From the NCBI RefSeq assembly GCF_026130605.1, contig NZ_JANFAU010000001.1, positions 124,001 through 188,000 of the forward strand: 64,000 nt of DNA, written 5' to 3'. Positions within the stretch are counted from its first letter, which is position 1; the number at the start of each line of letters is the position of its first letter. The translations under genes were made by a program, and so were the position numbers. Of this stretch, positions 52,862 through 62,588 are shown piece after piece. The stretch is from Sphingomonas lycopersici. Its GTDB lineage: Bacteria > Pseudomonadota > Alphaproteobacteria > Sphingomonadales > Sphingomonadaceae. The notes beneath the pieces were generated by a model. It made no database searches. It was given only the letters and a program-made list of their open reading frames with translations, and was not told the DNA's origin.

Positions 52862-54172
52862 TCATTTCCGCTCCGCTTGCCCGAAGCCGAGCGCAAGGCC
52901 GTGATACAGCCGCTCGCGGCAGACCAGCCCCGCGGCGCCCTCGGCGATCAGCGCGGTGGCGAGCAACGGCAGCATCAGCCCGCGGCTTCCGGTCGTCTCG
53001 GACATGATGATCACCGCGGTCAGCGGCGCGCGCACCACCCCGGTGAAATAGCCCGCCATCGCCAGCAGGACGAGCGCCCCGGTGGGCTGGCCGGGGAAAA
53101 TGGCGTGGAGCAGGTTGCCGAGCCCCGCCCCGGTCGCAAGGCTCGGCGCGAAAATCCCGCCGGGCAACCCCGCCGCCGCGGTGGCCAGCGTGCTGACGAA
53201 CTTGGCCGGGCCGAACCAGAGCGACGAATCGCTCCCCTCGATGATCGCGCGCGCCGCGCCATAGCCCGTCCCCCAGGTCGTGCCGGTCAGCATGCCGATC
53301 GCCGCGACGATCACCCCGCTGATCGCGGCGAGCAGCAACGGGCGGCCGCCCGAGATCCGCCGCGCCCCGCCGCGCGCGAACCACAAGGTCAGCCGCGCGA
53401 ACAGGCTGCCGCACACCCCGCCGACGATCCCCGCGACCGGCGCGACGATCACCACCGTCGCCAGCGGCAGGGTCTGGCCGACGATCCCGAAATAGACGTA
53501 ATCGCCCGCGACGCCCTGCGCGATCATGCCGGCGATCAGCACCGCGGTCATCACCAGCAACGTCATGCGCTGCTCGTAGGCGGCGGCGAGTTCCTCGATC
53601 GCGAAGGCGACCCCGGCGAGCGGCGTATTGAATGCCGCGGCGACCCCCGCCGCCGCCCCCGCCACCAGCACCGCGGCATTGACCGGGACCCGCAGCAGCT
53701 TGTGCGCATAGGCCATGATCGTCGCGCCCAATTGCACCGTCGGCCCCTCGCGCCCGACCGAGCCGCCGACCGCGAGCGCCGCGGCGGTCAGCACCGCTTT
53801 CACCGCCGCGGTCCGCCCTGAGGCAAGGTCGGCGGTAGCATTGGCGGGATCGCGCTTGGCGGCGATGATCTGCGGGATCCCCGATCCGCGCGCGGCGGGC
53901 GCGACCCGGTTGGTGATCCAGACGATCAGGACATAACCCGCCGGGGTGATCAGCAGCGGCAGCCACCAGCGGCGCACGACGATCAGGCTGAACCAGTCGT
54001 TCGCGCGATCGGCGGACCAGGCGAAGGCGATCGCCGCGAGGCCGACCAGGATCGCGCCGCCGATGATCGCGGCGCGCCCGCGCCACACCTCCGCCGTCAG
54101 CCGGCGACGGCGCAGCAGCACCCTCGCTCGGCGCAGGACGCCATGTCGTTTCGCGGGGGGCGAGTCGGTCAT
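52862..54172 (-). CDS. ClC-family chloride transporter
   Basis: This 436-residue membrane protein has the ClC selectivity signatures: GSGIP at 96-100, GREGP at 140-144 with gating Glu142, and GGIFAPSLA near 340. AIEELAAAYEQ near 191-201 carries the internal proton-path glutamate typical of chloride/proton exchangers rather than channels. It lacks a C-terminal CBS pair. Such exchangers help acid tolerance. Confidence 0.92.
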   Translation of the reverse strand: MTDSPPAKRHGVLRRARVLLRRRRLTAEVWRGRAAIIGGAILVGLAAIAFAWSADRANDWFSLIVVRRWWLPLLITPAGYVLIVWITNRVAPAARGSGIPQIIAAKRDPANATADLASGRTAAVKAVLTAAALAVGGSVGREGPTVQLGATIMAYAHKLLRVPVNAAVLVAGAAAGVAAAFNTPLAGVAFAIEELAAAYEQRMTLLVMTAVLIAGMIAQGVAGDYVYFGIVGQTLPLATVVIVAPVAGIVGGVCGSLFARLTLWFARGGARRISGGRPLLLAAISGVIVAAIGMLTGTTWGTGYGAARAIIEGSDSSLWFGPAKFVSTLATAAAGLPGGIFAPSLATGAGLGNLLHAIFPGQPTGALVLLAMAGYFTGVVRAPLTAVIIMSETTGSRGLMLPLLATALIAEGAAGLVCRERLYHGLALGFGQAERK

Positions 54173-54260
54173 GCGCCGAGCTGCTTACGGCGTTGCTCGG
54201 TCTTTTTACATCCCCGCAAAGCCGCGCGCCGCCGCGCGATCGCGATCCGGCGCTACGGCT

Positions 54261-54830
54261 TCACGCCTCCACGCTCGTCGCCACGGGCCGGACGGCGAGC
54301 TTCGCCGCGAGCGGCATCAGCGCGCGCAGCGACCAGCGCCGCTGTTCGAGGCAAAAGCGCAGCGCGGCGAGCAAAGATGCCTCCGCCGTATCCGCCGCCT
54401 CGTGACGGAGCGCGCCGCCGCGGGTGACAAAATGGCTGCGCCACCGGTCCGCCAGCGTCAGCTGGTACGGCGCGGTCGAGGGTTCGGAACCGACCAGCAG
54501 CGACGGGAAAGGCAGCGGCGTCGACGGGGTGGTCGTCAGCCCGGCATGCGCCCAATCGCCCGGCGCGGCCGGATCGATCAGGACCGCGCCGGCGATATGC
54601 CGCCAATAGCATGGCGGGCTGAGCTGCGCCCAATGCGCGAAGGCGATCGCCGCAAGCCCCTCCGCGACGACGATCGACGGGTCGGCGAGGCCGATCAGCG
54701 CGGTATCGAGCTGCGCGGCCCATTTGCCGATCTTCTCGCCCGCCCCGAGGCGCAGCGGAATCTCGTGGAGATCCGCATGCGGCAATTCTCCGGCGATGAC
54801 GAAGAACGAAACGGCACGGCTGATCGACAT
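54261..54830 (-). CDS. RBBP9/YdeN-like alpha/beta hydrolase lacking the nucleophile serine
   Basis: This 189-residue protein has a layout like the small RBBP9/YdeN hydrolases: HADLHEIPLRLG, IVVAEGLAAIAFAHWAQL, AGAVLIDPAAPGDW and FPSLLVGSEPSTAPYQLT. At the place of the usual HSLG nucleophile elbow it reads AEGLA (56-60), so the serine is missing and catalysis is doubtful. The family assignment rests on pattern memory and is moderate. Confidence 0.55.
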   Translation of the reverse strand: MSISRAVSFFVIAGELPHADLHEIPLRLGAGEKIGKWAAQLDTALIGLADPSIVVAEGLAAIAFAHWAQLSPPCYWRHIAGAVLIDPAAPGDWAHAGLTTTPSTPLPFPSLLVGSEPSTAPYQLTLADRWRSHFVTRGGALRHEAADTAEASLLAALRFCLEQRRWSLRALMPLAAKLAVRPVATSVEA

Positions 54831-55040
54831 CGGTTGACTCCCGAAATGGGCTGCCGAAGGGACGCTAACGGAACCGGCTCGATCGAGAGCAGCATCCTTT
54901 TAAATATACACCCCGTTGGTAGGAAATCGATTCGCGCCGAAGCGAGTGCCCGGCGCGCCCGAACGGGAATCGGGCGCACGGCGGAAGGCCTGGTTCAGGG
55001 TTGTCACATCGACGCGCGCGCGCGACTCGGCGCGCGCCGG

Positions 55041-55580
55041 TCAGTCGGGGTTATTCAACGCGACCGACGGCAGGATCGCGTCCATTTCCTTCGCCACCGC
55101 CGGGGTGATGTCCATCGCATTGTTCCAGCCGTAGGCATGGTCGCGTTCCATCACCACGCTGCACGCGTTGCGCGTGACGACGCGACCCAGGGCTTCGTTC
55201 AGCGCGCGGTCGATCTGTTGCTGGCCGCGCTGCTGGGCGACGATGAAGCGCGCATTCTGCTGCTGGTCGAGCGATTGCGACTGCTGGCCGAGCGCGGCGA
55301 GCTGGCGCTGATATTCGATCGGGGCGATCGCGCCCTGCCGCGCCTCGAGCTGGCGGCGCTGCTGATCGAGCGCCGCGCGGCGCTGGGCGAGCTCGCCGTT
55401 CAACGCGGCCTGCATCTGCTTGAGCTGCGCCTGCATCGACTGGCCGGCGCGCGCGGCGCCGATCGCCCCCGCGCGCGACATGAGGCACATCCCGCCGATC
55501 GGCGGGCCGAAGGTCTGCGCCGGGGCCGGCGCCGCCACACAGGCGAGCATCGAGGCGGCGATGAATCCGATCGGTCGCAT
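55041..55580 (-). CDS. OmpH/Skp-like periplasmic chaperone
   Basis: This 179-residue protein has a signal peptide ending APAQ and then a Gln/Ala/Arg-rich coiled-coil region (about 45-125; QAQLKQMQAALNGELAQRRA, cut as QLKQMQAALNGELAQR), like the tentacles of Skp. Skp holds unfolded outer-membrane proteins. It is the third gene behind the giant adhesin and is probably a dedicated holder for it. GAGAGGCGG precedes the ATG. Confidence 0.75.
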   Translation of the reverse strand: MRPIGFIAASMLACVAAPAPAQTFGPPIGGMCLMSRAGAIGAARAGQSMQAQLKQMQAALNGELAQRRAALDQQRRQLEARQGAIAPIEYQRQLAALGQQSQSLDQQQNARFIVAQQRGQQQIDRALNEALGRVVTRNACSVVMERDHAYGWNNAMDITPAVAKEMDAILPSVALNNPD

Positions 55581-55598
55581 AAGCCGCCTCTCCCTCAA

Positions 55599-56024
55599 TC
55601 AGCGCGCCGCCGCAACCCGGTCCGCGCAGGCCTGATCCTGCCAGATTACATCGGAGACCGTGACGTCATAATGGCCGCGCTCGCGGATGAAGCGGATCTC
55701 GACGCGGCAGCGCACGCGCTCGACGCTGCCGGGCGCGACCGGGAAGAACAGCACGTAATTCCACCGGCGCGTGATCCCCTCCATGAAATGCGGCGGGCCG
55801 ATCAGGCGATAGATCGTGAATTTGTCGACCCCCGGGGTGATCAGCCTGACGGCGGCGGGGTCCACCGTCGCGCCGATCTTGCGCTCCTCAAGCGGGGTCT
55901 TGTGGAAAATGGCGGGATCGACCCGGCCGACGAAGGGTGCGGCGGCCGGGGCCTGCTCCGCGGCGACCGCCGGGGAGAGCGCAAGTCCGGCCGCGAGCGG
56001 CGCGACGAGGAACTTCGGCATCAT
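55599..56024 (-). CDS. Exported BamE/SmpA-OmlA-like protein
   Basis: This protein of about 141 residues has a signal peptide (MPKFLVAPLAAGLALSPAVAA). A compact domain with VRLITPGVDKFTIYRLIGPP and RRWNYVLFFPV recalls the SmpA/OmlA fold of BamE, although no lipobox is present. Three ATG codons in a row (56027, 56024, 56021) follow AGGAGGAC; the middle one has the best spacing. It lies 25 bases after the adhesin gene and 18 before the OmpH-like gene. Confidence 0.6.
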   Translation of the reverse strand: MMPKFLVAPLAAGLALSPAVAAEQAPAAAPFVGRVDPAIFHKTPLEERKIGATVDPAAVRLITPGVDKFTIYRLIGPPHFMEGITRRWNYVLFFPVAPGSVERVRCRVEIRFIRERGHYDVTVSDVIWQDQACADRVAAAR

Positions 56025-56049
56025 CATGTCCTCCTGAAAATACGAGCGG

Positions 56050-59000
56050 TCAGAACTGGAAGCCGACGCCGACATTGGCGCCGACATGCTGCTGGGTGTC
56101 ATAGGTCGCGCCGGCCTTCACGACGGTCTTGCCGTCGTCCATCACGCGCGACAGCCCGATCGCGAAAGCGGATTGCCCCTGGTAGGTGCCCCCGCCGAAC
56201 GCCAGCATCCCGCGCCCCGGCTCGAACGCCTGCGGCATCCCCGCCGCGGCGAGCCCGGCCGCCGTCCCGGCGTTGGCATTGCGGCGTACCTGGGTGAGGT
56301 CGTACTGGATCCCCGCGACCCGCGCATCGGTATAGGCATTGGCCGATTGCAGCGTCTTGGAGAGACCGTCGTTGAGCTGCTGGACATTGACCGCATCGGT
56401 CGGCGCGACGCCCGCCGCGACATTATGGATCGTCGCCGCCGCCCCGCCGGGGTTGAGCGTCACCGAATTGTGGTTGGCGTCATATTGCACCGAATTGTTG
56501 GCGACCTGCTGCACCTGATAGAGCTGCCCGCCGTTGACCGCGTCGGTCGAGCCGGCGGCCACCGCGCCCGCCGCGACATTGTGCACGACATTGCCGCCCA
56601 TGTTGACCGTCGTGTTCGCGCCGACCGTCAGCCCGCCATTGGCGGTCACCATTCCGCCGAACGTCGGGTTGTCGGCCATCGCGATCTGCAGCTGGTTGCC
56701 GCTCAGCGTCACCACGGTGTTCGCACCGGCGGTGACGTTGAGCGTGCCGTTCGACCCGACATTGGTCGAGGGGCCGCCATTGGCCTGGATGTTCCACCCG
56801 GCGCTCGCGGTCGCGCCGACCGCCTGCAACGCATCGTTGACATTGTTATAGGTGGTGCCGCCGACATTGAGCTGGGTCGTCACCGTCCCGGTGCCCGGAT
56901 CGTAGGTCGAGCCGCCGCCGAAGCTGTTGGCGATGCTGTCGCCCAGATTGGTGACGTTGTTCGCCACCTGGGTGACCTTGCCGTCGACCGCCTGAAGCTG
57001 GCTGACGTTGACCGCATCGGTCGCCGCCGAGCCCGCCGCGACATTGGTCACCTTGCGCTCCGCACCCGCGGTGCCGACCGACACCTCGCCCGCCGAATTC
57101 TGCGGCGCCGCGAGGCCGTAAGCGGTGTAGCCGGTTTGCGAGCCGACGCTGGTCGCCGCCCCCGCGCCGAGCGCGACGCTGCCCGAATTGTTGGCGGTCG
57201 CCCCCGCCCCGATCGCGACCGACTGGATCCCGTTCGACTGGGCGCCGGTGCCGAGCGCGATGCCGTCGGCCTGCGCCACTTGCGCATTCTGGCCGATCGC
57301 GGTGCCGCCCGGCGCGGTCGCCTGGACGATCGCGCCATTGCCCATCCCGATCCCGTTATTGCCGTTGACCACGGTGCGCGGCCCGATCGCGACCGATTCC
57401 TGCCCGACCGCAAGCGAATCCCCCGCCGTCGAATTGGCGTGGAAATATTCGATCGGCGTCACCGCGAACGAGGACAAGGCGCCGCGCAACTGGCGGAGCG
57501 TGACGGCATCCTGATCCTGCGTCCCGTCCGCGACATTGATGATCTGTCGGTAGGATCCGGCGCTGCCGACCGAAAGCGCGCCGAGCAAGGTCTGGTCGTT
57601 GGTGTTGAACGGCACATAGCCGACCCCGGCCGGGATTTGGCCGATGCCGGGCGCCAAGGCGCGATCGGAGACCGAGCCGGTGCCGAGCGCCAGCGACCCG
57701 TCCACCGTCGCCTGTGCCCCGCGCCCGAGCGCGACCGCATTCGCGGCGCTCGCCTGCGCCTGATAGCCGAGCGCGGTCGATCCCACGCCCTGCGCGAAAG
57801 CGTCAGTCGCCGCGAGCCCGCTCTCGTTCGTGCGGGCATAGCGGATGCCGTCGCCGTTGGTCTGGGTGTAGACCGCCGAGGTATCGCCGGCGATGTTGGT
57901 GAGGCTGTTACCCAGGTTGGTCACGGTGTTGCCGAGATTCGTGACGTTGTTGCCGAGGTTGGTCACGCTCGTCCCCAGCGCGTCGACCGCCTGATTGGTG
58001 GCGAACAATTGCGAGCCGTTGATCGCGTCGGTCGAATTGTTGGCGATCCGCCCCGCCGCGACATTGGTGATCGTCCGCTCGGCCCCAACCGCGCCGACGC
58101 TCAACGTGCTCGCCGGCGTCGTCCCGGCGAAGGCATAAGCGCTGCCGTTGATGCTGGTCCCGGCCGTCCCCACCGCGGTCGTGGTCGTCGAGCCGTTGCC
58201 GATCGCGACGTCCCCGGCATTATTGGCCACCGCGTTCGGCCCGATCGCCACCGAATTCGTCCCCAGCGCCTGACTGTCCGCCAGCGTCGAACTGGCGTGG
58301 AAATATTTGATCCCGCCGCCGTTGGTGATGTTGCTGATATCGCCCTCGACCGTCGTCACGCGATTGTTGAGGTTGGTGACATTCCCCTCCACCGTCGTCA
58401 CCCGGCCGTCGAGGTTGGCGATGTCGGTGGTGTTCTGGTCGACCTTCTGGTTGGTCGCGAAGAGCTGCGACCCGTTGACCGCGTCGGTCGAGCCGCCGCT
58501 CAACCGGCCCGCCGCCACGTTGGTGATCGTTCGCTCGGCCCCGACCGCGCCGACGCTCAGCGTCGAGGTCGGCGTGGTGCCCGCGAAGGCGAAGGCGGTG
58601 CCGCCGATCGTCGCCCCCGCCGTCCCCACCGCGACATCGGTCGTCGAGCCGTTGCCGATCGCGATGTCGCCGGCATGGTTGGCCACCGCATTCGGCCCGA
58701 TCGCCACCGAGTTCGTCCCCAGCGCCTGGCTGTCCGCGAGCGTCGAACTGGCGTGGAAATATTTGATCCCGCCGCCGGTGTTGATGTTGGTGATCGTGTT
58801 GCCGAGGTTGGTCACCTGGGTGTTCAGGCCGTCAACCGCCTGATTGGTGGCGAACAGCTGCGAGCCGTTGATCGCATCGGTCGAGCCGCCGTTGATCTGG
58901 CCCGCCGCGACATTGGTGAGCGTCCGCTCCGCCCCCGCCGCGCCGATGCTGACGGTCGATTGCGGGGTCGTGCCGGCGAAGGTGTAGGCGGTGCCGGCGA

Positions 59001-61809
59001 TCGTCGCGCCGCTGGTGCCGACCGCCGCCGCGGTGGTCGAGCCGAAGCCGAGCGCGACCGCATTGGCATCGTTCGCCGTGGCATTGTTGCCGAGCGCGAG
59101 GCCGCCCGCGGCGGTCACCCGCGCGCCATAACCGACCGCGGCGCCATCGGTGACGTTCGCCTGGACATTCTGCCCCAGCGCGGTCGAGCGAGTGCCATTG
59201 GCCTGCGCGGTGGTGCCCAGCGCCGTCCCCGAATTGCCCGCCTGGCTGTTACGGCCGACCGCGACGCTGTTCGAGCCGGTCGCGGCGGCGAGCGAGCCGA
59301 GCGCGGTCGCCTGCGGACCGTTCGCCGTTGCGCCGTCGCCGAGCGCGACGCTGTTCTGCGCGGTCGCGGCGGCATTGTTGCCGATCGCGACCTGGTTGAT
59401 CCGCGTCAGATCGGCGGCATTGCCGGTGACCGCCCCCTGGCCGATCGCGACGCTGCCGCTGCTGATCGCATGGCTGTTGAGCCCGATCGCGACGGCATTG
59501 GCGTTGTCCGCCGAGGCGACCGGGCCGACCGCCACCGAATCTGTTCCGATCGCGGTCGAATCTACCAGCGTCGAATTGGCGTGGAAATATTTGATCCCCC
59601 CGCCATTGTTGATGCTGGTGAGCGTTGTGTTGATGTTGCCGATATCGGTGGTGTTCTGATCCACCTTCTGGTTGGTCGCGAAGAGCTGCGACCCGTTGAT
59701 CGCATCGGTCGACGATCCGCTGATCTGCCCCGCCGCGACATTCTGGATCTGCCGCTCCGCCCCGCTGGCGCCGACCGAGACTACGCTGGTCGGGGCGCCC
59801 CCGGCGAAGCTGGAGGTCGTCCCGCCGACCGTGCCGCTGGCGGTTGGCACCGCAGCCGACGTCACCGAATGCGAACCCAGCGCAACGTCATTGGCGTTAT
59901 TGGCGACCGCGGTGTCGCCGAACGCGACCGACCCGGCGCCGAGCGCGCGACTGGTGCTGCCGATCGCGACGCTGCCCTGCCCGACGACGGTGTTCTGATA
60001 ACCGATGCCGACCGCGCCCTGCGCCGCGGTGCCGGGGGTGCTCACCGCCTGGCCGCCGCCGCCGACCATATTGGTATTACCCATCGCGACCGAGCCGAAG
60101 CCGGTGGCGGTATTGTCCTTGCCGCTCGCGATCGCGCCGTCGCCGGTCGCGGTGTTGGGGTCGCCGATCGCCACCGCGCCGTCGCCGTTGGCGACATTGC
60201 CCGATCCGACCGCGACCGCCTTGCCGCCGGTCGCGGTCGAGCTCTTGCCGATCGCGACGGCATCGCCCGAATTCGCGACCGCGCCCAACCCGACCGCGAC
60301 CGCATTTGCGGCCGTGGCGCTGGCATTGTTGCCGACCGCCACCGAGGAGACGCCCGCGCTCTGCGCGCCCGAACCGGCAGCGACCGCGCCGATTCCGCTC
60401 GACACCGCGGCATTGCCCAGCGCCAGCGCGAAATTGGCCGACGCATTGGCGGTGGGGCCGAACGCGGCGGCGTTTGCCGCCGTTGCGCTGGAACCGGTCC
60501 CGATCGCGGCGGCGGCATTGCCGGACGCCGTGCTTTGACGGCCGATCGCGGTGGAGTCGGTCTGGGACGCGGTCACATCGGTGCCGATCGCGATAGCGCT
60601 CCCGGCGAGCGCGCCCGTGCCCGGAACGGTGCGCGCGCCGAGATAGACCGAATTCATCCCGCTCGCGGCCGCGCCGCTGCCGAGCGCGGTACCGTTGGTC
60701 CCGCTGGCCAGCGCGTTGATGCCGATCGATGTCGTCGAATTGTTGGTGACGCCGATCCCGGCATTGGTGCCGATCGCGATATTGTCATTGCCGGAGACGA
60801 GGTTTCCGGCGGACGCGCTCAACGTACCGTCATAGGTGACATTGCCGTTGCCCGACCCGAGCGCGACGTTGCGCGTGCCGGTCACGCCGGACCCGGCGCC
60901 GCGCATCGCGCTGGGAATGCCGCCGCCCATCGCGGTATTCTGCGCGCCTTGAACCAGCGTCCCGGCGGCGATGCCGACCGAAACCGACCCGCTATTGGCA
61001 GCGGTCGACCCCGCGCCCGCGCCCTGCCCGACCGCAACCGTGCTGCTGCCGACCGCCACCGCCTGCGCGCCGAGCGCGGTCGAGCTGTTCCCCTTCGATT
61101 GCGCGCCGTTGCCGAGCGCGGTGGCCGCAATCGCACCGGTGACCGAACTGACGCCGATCGCGACCGAATTATCGAAGCCCGCATTCGCCGCGCTGCCGAT
61201 GGCGAGCGCGCTGGAGGCATTGGCGATGGTGTTGGTGCCGAAGGCGATGGCGCCGTCGACCAAGGCACGAGCATTGCCGCCGATCGCCAGCGCATTGGTG
61301 CCGGTCGCATTCGCGAAGACGCCGATGCCGATCGCGTTGAGGCCATTGACCCCCATCGAATAACCGATCGCGATCGAGGCATCGCCCGTCGCGGTATTGG
61401 CGGTGCCGATCGCCACCCCGTTGTTGCCGTTGACATGCGCGCCGGCGCCGATCGCAGTCGACGCGGAATTGGGCGCGGTGGAGCCGCAGCCGATCGCGGT
61501 GCTCTGCACCCCGGCAGAGGGATTGGTGCAATTGACGGTATTGGTCAGAACCCCGTTGCCGATCACCGTCTGTCCGAGCGCGACGTGCGGCGCGACCATA
61601 CCCGCGACAAGCACCGCGCCGATCACCCCGCCCCCGCCGAGCGCGCCGATCCCCAGCCGATCGCGTTTCAGCCCGAGCACGCGATGCGCGCGGCGCAATA
61701 TCGCCATCAGCCGGCGCCGCTGGGCCCAGCCCATGCCGTGCACGCCGGGCATCCAGCCGCCCAGGAAACCGGTGTCCGTCGAACCCTTGTTCTTCCGCTG
61801 ATCGCCCAT
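56050..61809 (-). CDS. Trimeric autotransporter adhesin (YadA/Hia family)
   Basis: This protein is about 1919 residues. It has a long basic N-terminal extension of about 70 residues before the hydrophobic signal core (GGGGVIGAVLVAGMVAPHVA, then LGQ). A very long head of YadA-type repeats follows (AIGxxAxAxxxxSVAIG style), with connector motifs such as NVAAGQISGSSTDAINGSQL. There are four KYFHANST- or KYFHASST-type junctions, and a short C-terminal barrel anchor ends GVGVGFQF-like (NVGVGFQF). Such adhesins form trimeric surface fibres for attachment. The ATG at 61809 follows GGGAGACAAGCG. BamE-like and Skp-like genes follow in the same direction. Confidence 0.93.
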   Translation of the reverse strand: MGDQRKNKGSTDTGFLGGWMPGVHGMGWAQRRRLMAILRRAHRVLGLKRDRLGIGALGGGGVIGAVLVAGMVAPHVALGQTVIGNGVLTNTVNCTNPSAGVQSTAIGCGSTAPNSASTAIGAGAHVNGNNGVAIGTANTATGDASIAIGYSMGVNGLNAIGIGVFANATGTNALAIGGNARALVDGAIAFGTNTIANASSALAIGSAANAGFDNSVAIGVSSVTGAIAATALGNGAQSKGNSSTALGAQAVAVGSSTVAVGQGAGAGSTAANSGSVSVGIAAGTLVQGAQNTAMGGGIPSAMRGAGSGVTGTRNVALGSGNGNVTYDGTLSASAGNLVSGNDNIAIGTNAGIGVTNNSTTSIGINALASGTNGTALGSGAAASGMNSVYLGARTVPGTGALAGSAIAIGTDVTASQTDSTAIGRQSTASGNAAAAIGTGSSATAANAAAFGPTANASANFALALGNAAVSSGIGAVAAGSGAQSAGVSSVAVGNNASATAANAVAVGLGAVANSGDAVAIGKSSTATGGKAVAVGSGNVANGDGAVAIGDPNTATGDGAIASGKDNTATGFGSVAMGNTNMVGGGGQAVSTPGTAAQGAVGIGYQNTVVGQGSVAIGSTSRALGAGSVAFGDTAVANNANDVALGSHSVTSAAVPTASGTVGGTTSSFAGGAPTSVVSVGASGAERQIQNVAAGQISGSSTDAINGSQLFATNQKVDQNTTDIGNINTTLTSINNGGGIKYFHANSTLVDSTAIGTDSVAVGPVASADNANAVAIGLNSHAISSGSVAIGQGAVTGNAADLTRINQVAIGNNAAATAQNSVALGDGATANGPQATALGSLAAATGSNSVAVGRNSQAGNSGTALGTTAQANGTRSTALGQNVQANVTDGAAVGYGARVTAAGGLALGNNATANDANAVALGFGSTTAAAVGTSGATIAGTAYTFAGTTPQSTVSIGAAGAERTLTNVAAGQINGGSTDAINGSQLFATNQAVDGLNTQVTNLGNTITNINTGGGIKYFHASSTLADSQALGTNSVAIGPNAVANHAGDIAIGNGSTTDVAVGTAGATIGGTAFAFAGTTPTSTLSVGAVGAERTITNVAAGRLSGGSTDAVNGSQLFATNQKVDQNTTDIANLDGRVTTVEGNVTNLNNRVTTVEGDISNITNGGGIKYFHASSTLADSQALGTNSVAIGPNAVANNAGDVAIGNGSTTTTAVGTAGTSINGSAYAFAGTTPASTLSVGAVGAERTITNVAAGRIANNSTDAINGSQLFATNQAVDALGTSVTNLGNNVTNLGNTVTNLGNSLTNIAGDTSAVYTQTNGDGIRYARTNESGLAATDAFAQGVGSTALGYQAQASAANAVALGRGAQATVDGSLALGTGSVSDRALAPGIGQIPAGVGYVPFNTNDQTLLGALSVGSAGSYRQIINVADGTQDQDAVTLRQLRGALSSFAVTPIEYFHANSTAGDSLAVGQESVAIGPRTVVNGNNGIGMGNGAIVQATAPGGTAIGQNAQVAQADGIALGTGAQSNGIQSVAIGAGATANNSGSVALGAGAATSVGSQTGYTAYGLAAPQNSAGEVSVGTAGAERKVTNVAAGSAATDAVNVSQLQAVDGKVTQVANNVTNLGDSIANSFGGGSTYDPGTGTVTTQLNVGGTTYNNVNDALQAVGATASAGWNIQANGGPSTNVGSNGTLNVTAGANTVVTLSGNQLQIAMADNPTFGGMVTANGGLTVGANTTVNMGGNVVHNVAAGAVAAGSTDAVNGGQLYQVQQVANNSVQYDANHNSVTLNPGGAAATIHNVAAGVAPTDAVNVQQLNDGLSKTLQSANAYTDARVAGIQYDLTQVRRNANAGTAAGLAAAGMPQAFEPGRGMLAFGGGTYQGQSAFAIGLSRVMDDGKTVVKAGATYDTQQHVGANVGVGFQF
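58050..58320. repeat. Adhesin internal repeat, copy A
   Basis: This segment of about 270 bases covers an INGSQ-to-YFHA module and is nearly the same as copy B about 457 bases further on. Recombination between the two could change fibre length. Confidence 0.6.
58507..58776. repeat. Adhesin internal repeat, copy B
   Basis: This is the second near-identical module. The stretch 58683-58776 differs from 58227-58320 at only a handful of bases. More distant copies of the YFHA junction lie near 57431 and 59571. Confidence 0.6.
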
Positions 61810-61923
61810 CGCTTGTCTCCCGTTGAAGCGCTCGATCACCGGCAATCGGCGAAGCGAGCGCGCACGTCCGGGCATTCCCTGCGCATCCACGCAGGGAGTC
61901 CGAACACAATTTGCGAAACTCAA

Positions 61924-62588
61924 AAAGCTGCGGTGGTTGTCGCGCAGGCTAAAGCCTTTGCCTGCCGCTACACCCCGCCGGAATTGCTACGCTCGCGGCG
62001 CGGTCAGACCGCGCTGTTCGGCATCAATAAAACCCGCCGCCTGATACCGGCCGAGAAAGCTGGCCTGCTCGAAAGCATTGTGCGATATCTCATGGAATGC
62101 GCCCCGTTTTCGTGTCGGCCTGTTGCGGAGATCCCTGACGCGAGCACTGCACCCGAGATTATCGGGGCACCTCGGTTGATCCGTTCCGTCGGCCGTTCAC
62201 GTGATGCGAGAATTATCGAAGCTCGGCGAACGCGCAAGCTACTTTAGGAAAATATTCTTAGTTATCAGCTATTTAACTGACGTAAACCGCGGCGGACCGT
62301 GATTGCGGCGGAGCTCCTCGACGTCTCCTTCAATGCAAAACCGCTGCGAAATTAATGCGTAAGGCAAACGACTCGCGTCGCAGCGCGACGCGGCCTCGCA
62401 CTCGCGCCCCGGCCACCGGATCGTCGCCCGTGGTCTTGCTCGGATCGAGGCGAACTCTTTGGGGAAGGGAGTACTCACCCGTATATTGATCTCGATCAAT
62501 TAATCCCGTTTAATCATGCGATTGGGTTTAAGCGACAAACTCTGCAGGTCGCTCAACCGAAGATCGTCGTTCGGAAGCGGAGTCGTCG
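61924..62588. other. Intergenic region upstream of the adhesin and the FNR-box gene
   Basis: I see no reliable gene in this 665-base stretch. It holds a perfect hairpin GCGTCGC-AGC-GCGACGC (62375-62391), an AT-rich segment (about 62248-62280) and the FNR-type box listed separately. The plus-strand reading of about 61950-62240 looks weakly protein-like but lacks a convincing start or ribosome-binding site. Confidence 0.45.
62486..62499. promoter_or_regulatory. FNR/FixK-type box TTGATCTCGATCAA
   Basis: This is a perfect match to the TTGAT-N4-ATCAA consensus of FNR, FnrL and FixK regulators, centred about 97 bases upstream of the next start codon. Low-oxygen control is predicted. Confidence 0.65.

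Noticed and set aside
61823-62044. Short plus-strand open frame of 73 codons upstream of the adhesin
   Set aside because: No ribosome-binding site, a very basic composition and overlap with the adhesin start region. It is probably not coding.
56086-62247. A stop-free plus-strand frame of about 2050 codons opposite the adhesin gene
   Set aside because: It is the mirror of the repeat-rich, GC-biased adhesin gene. Its product is an Arg/Asp/Ala-rich string with no domain, and the minus strand has a clear known family.
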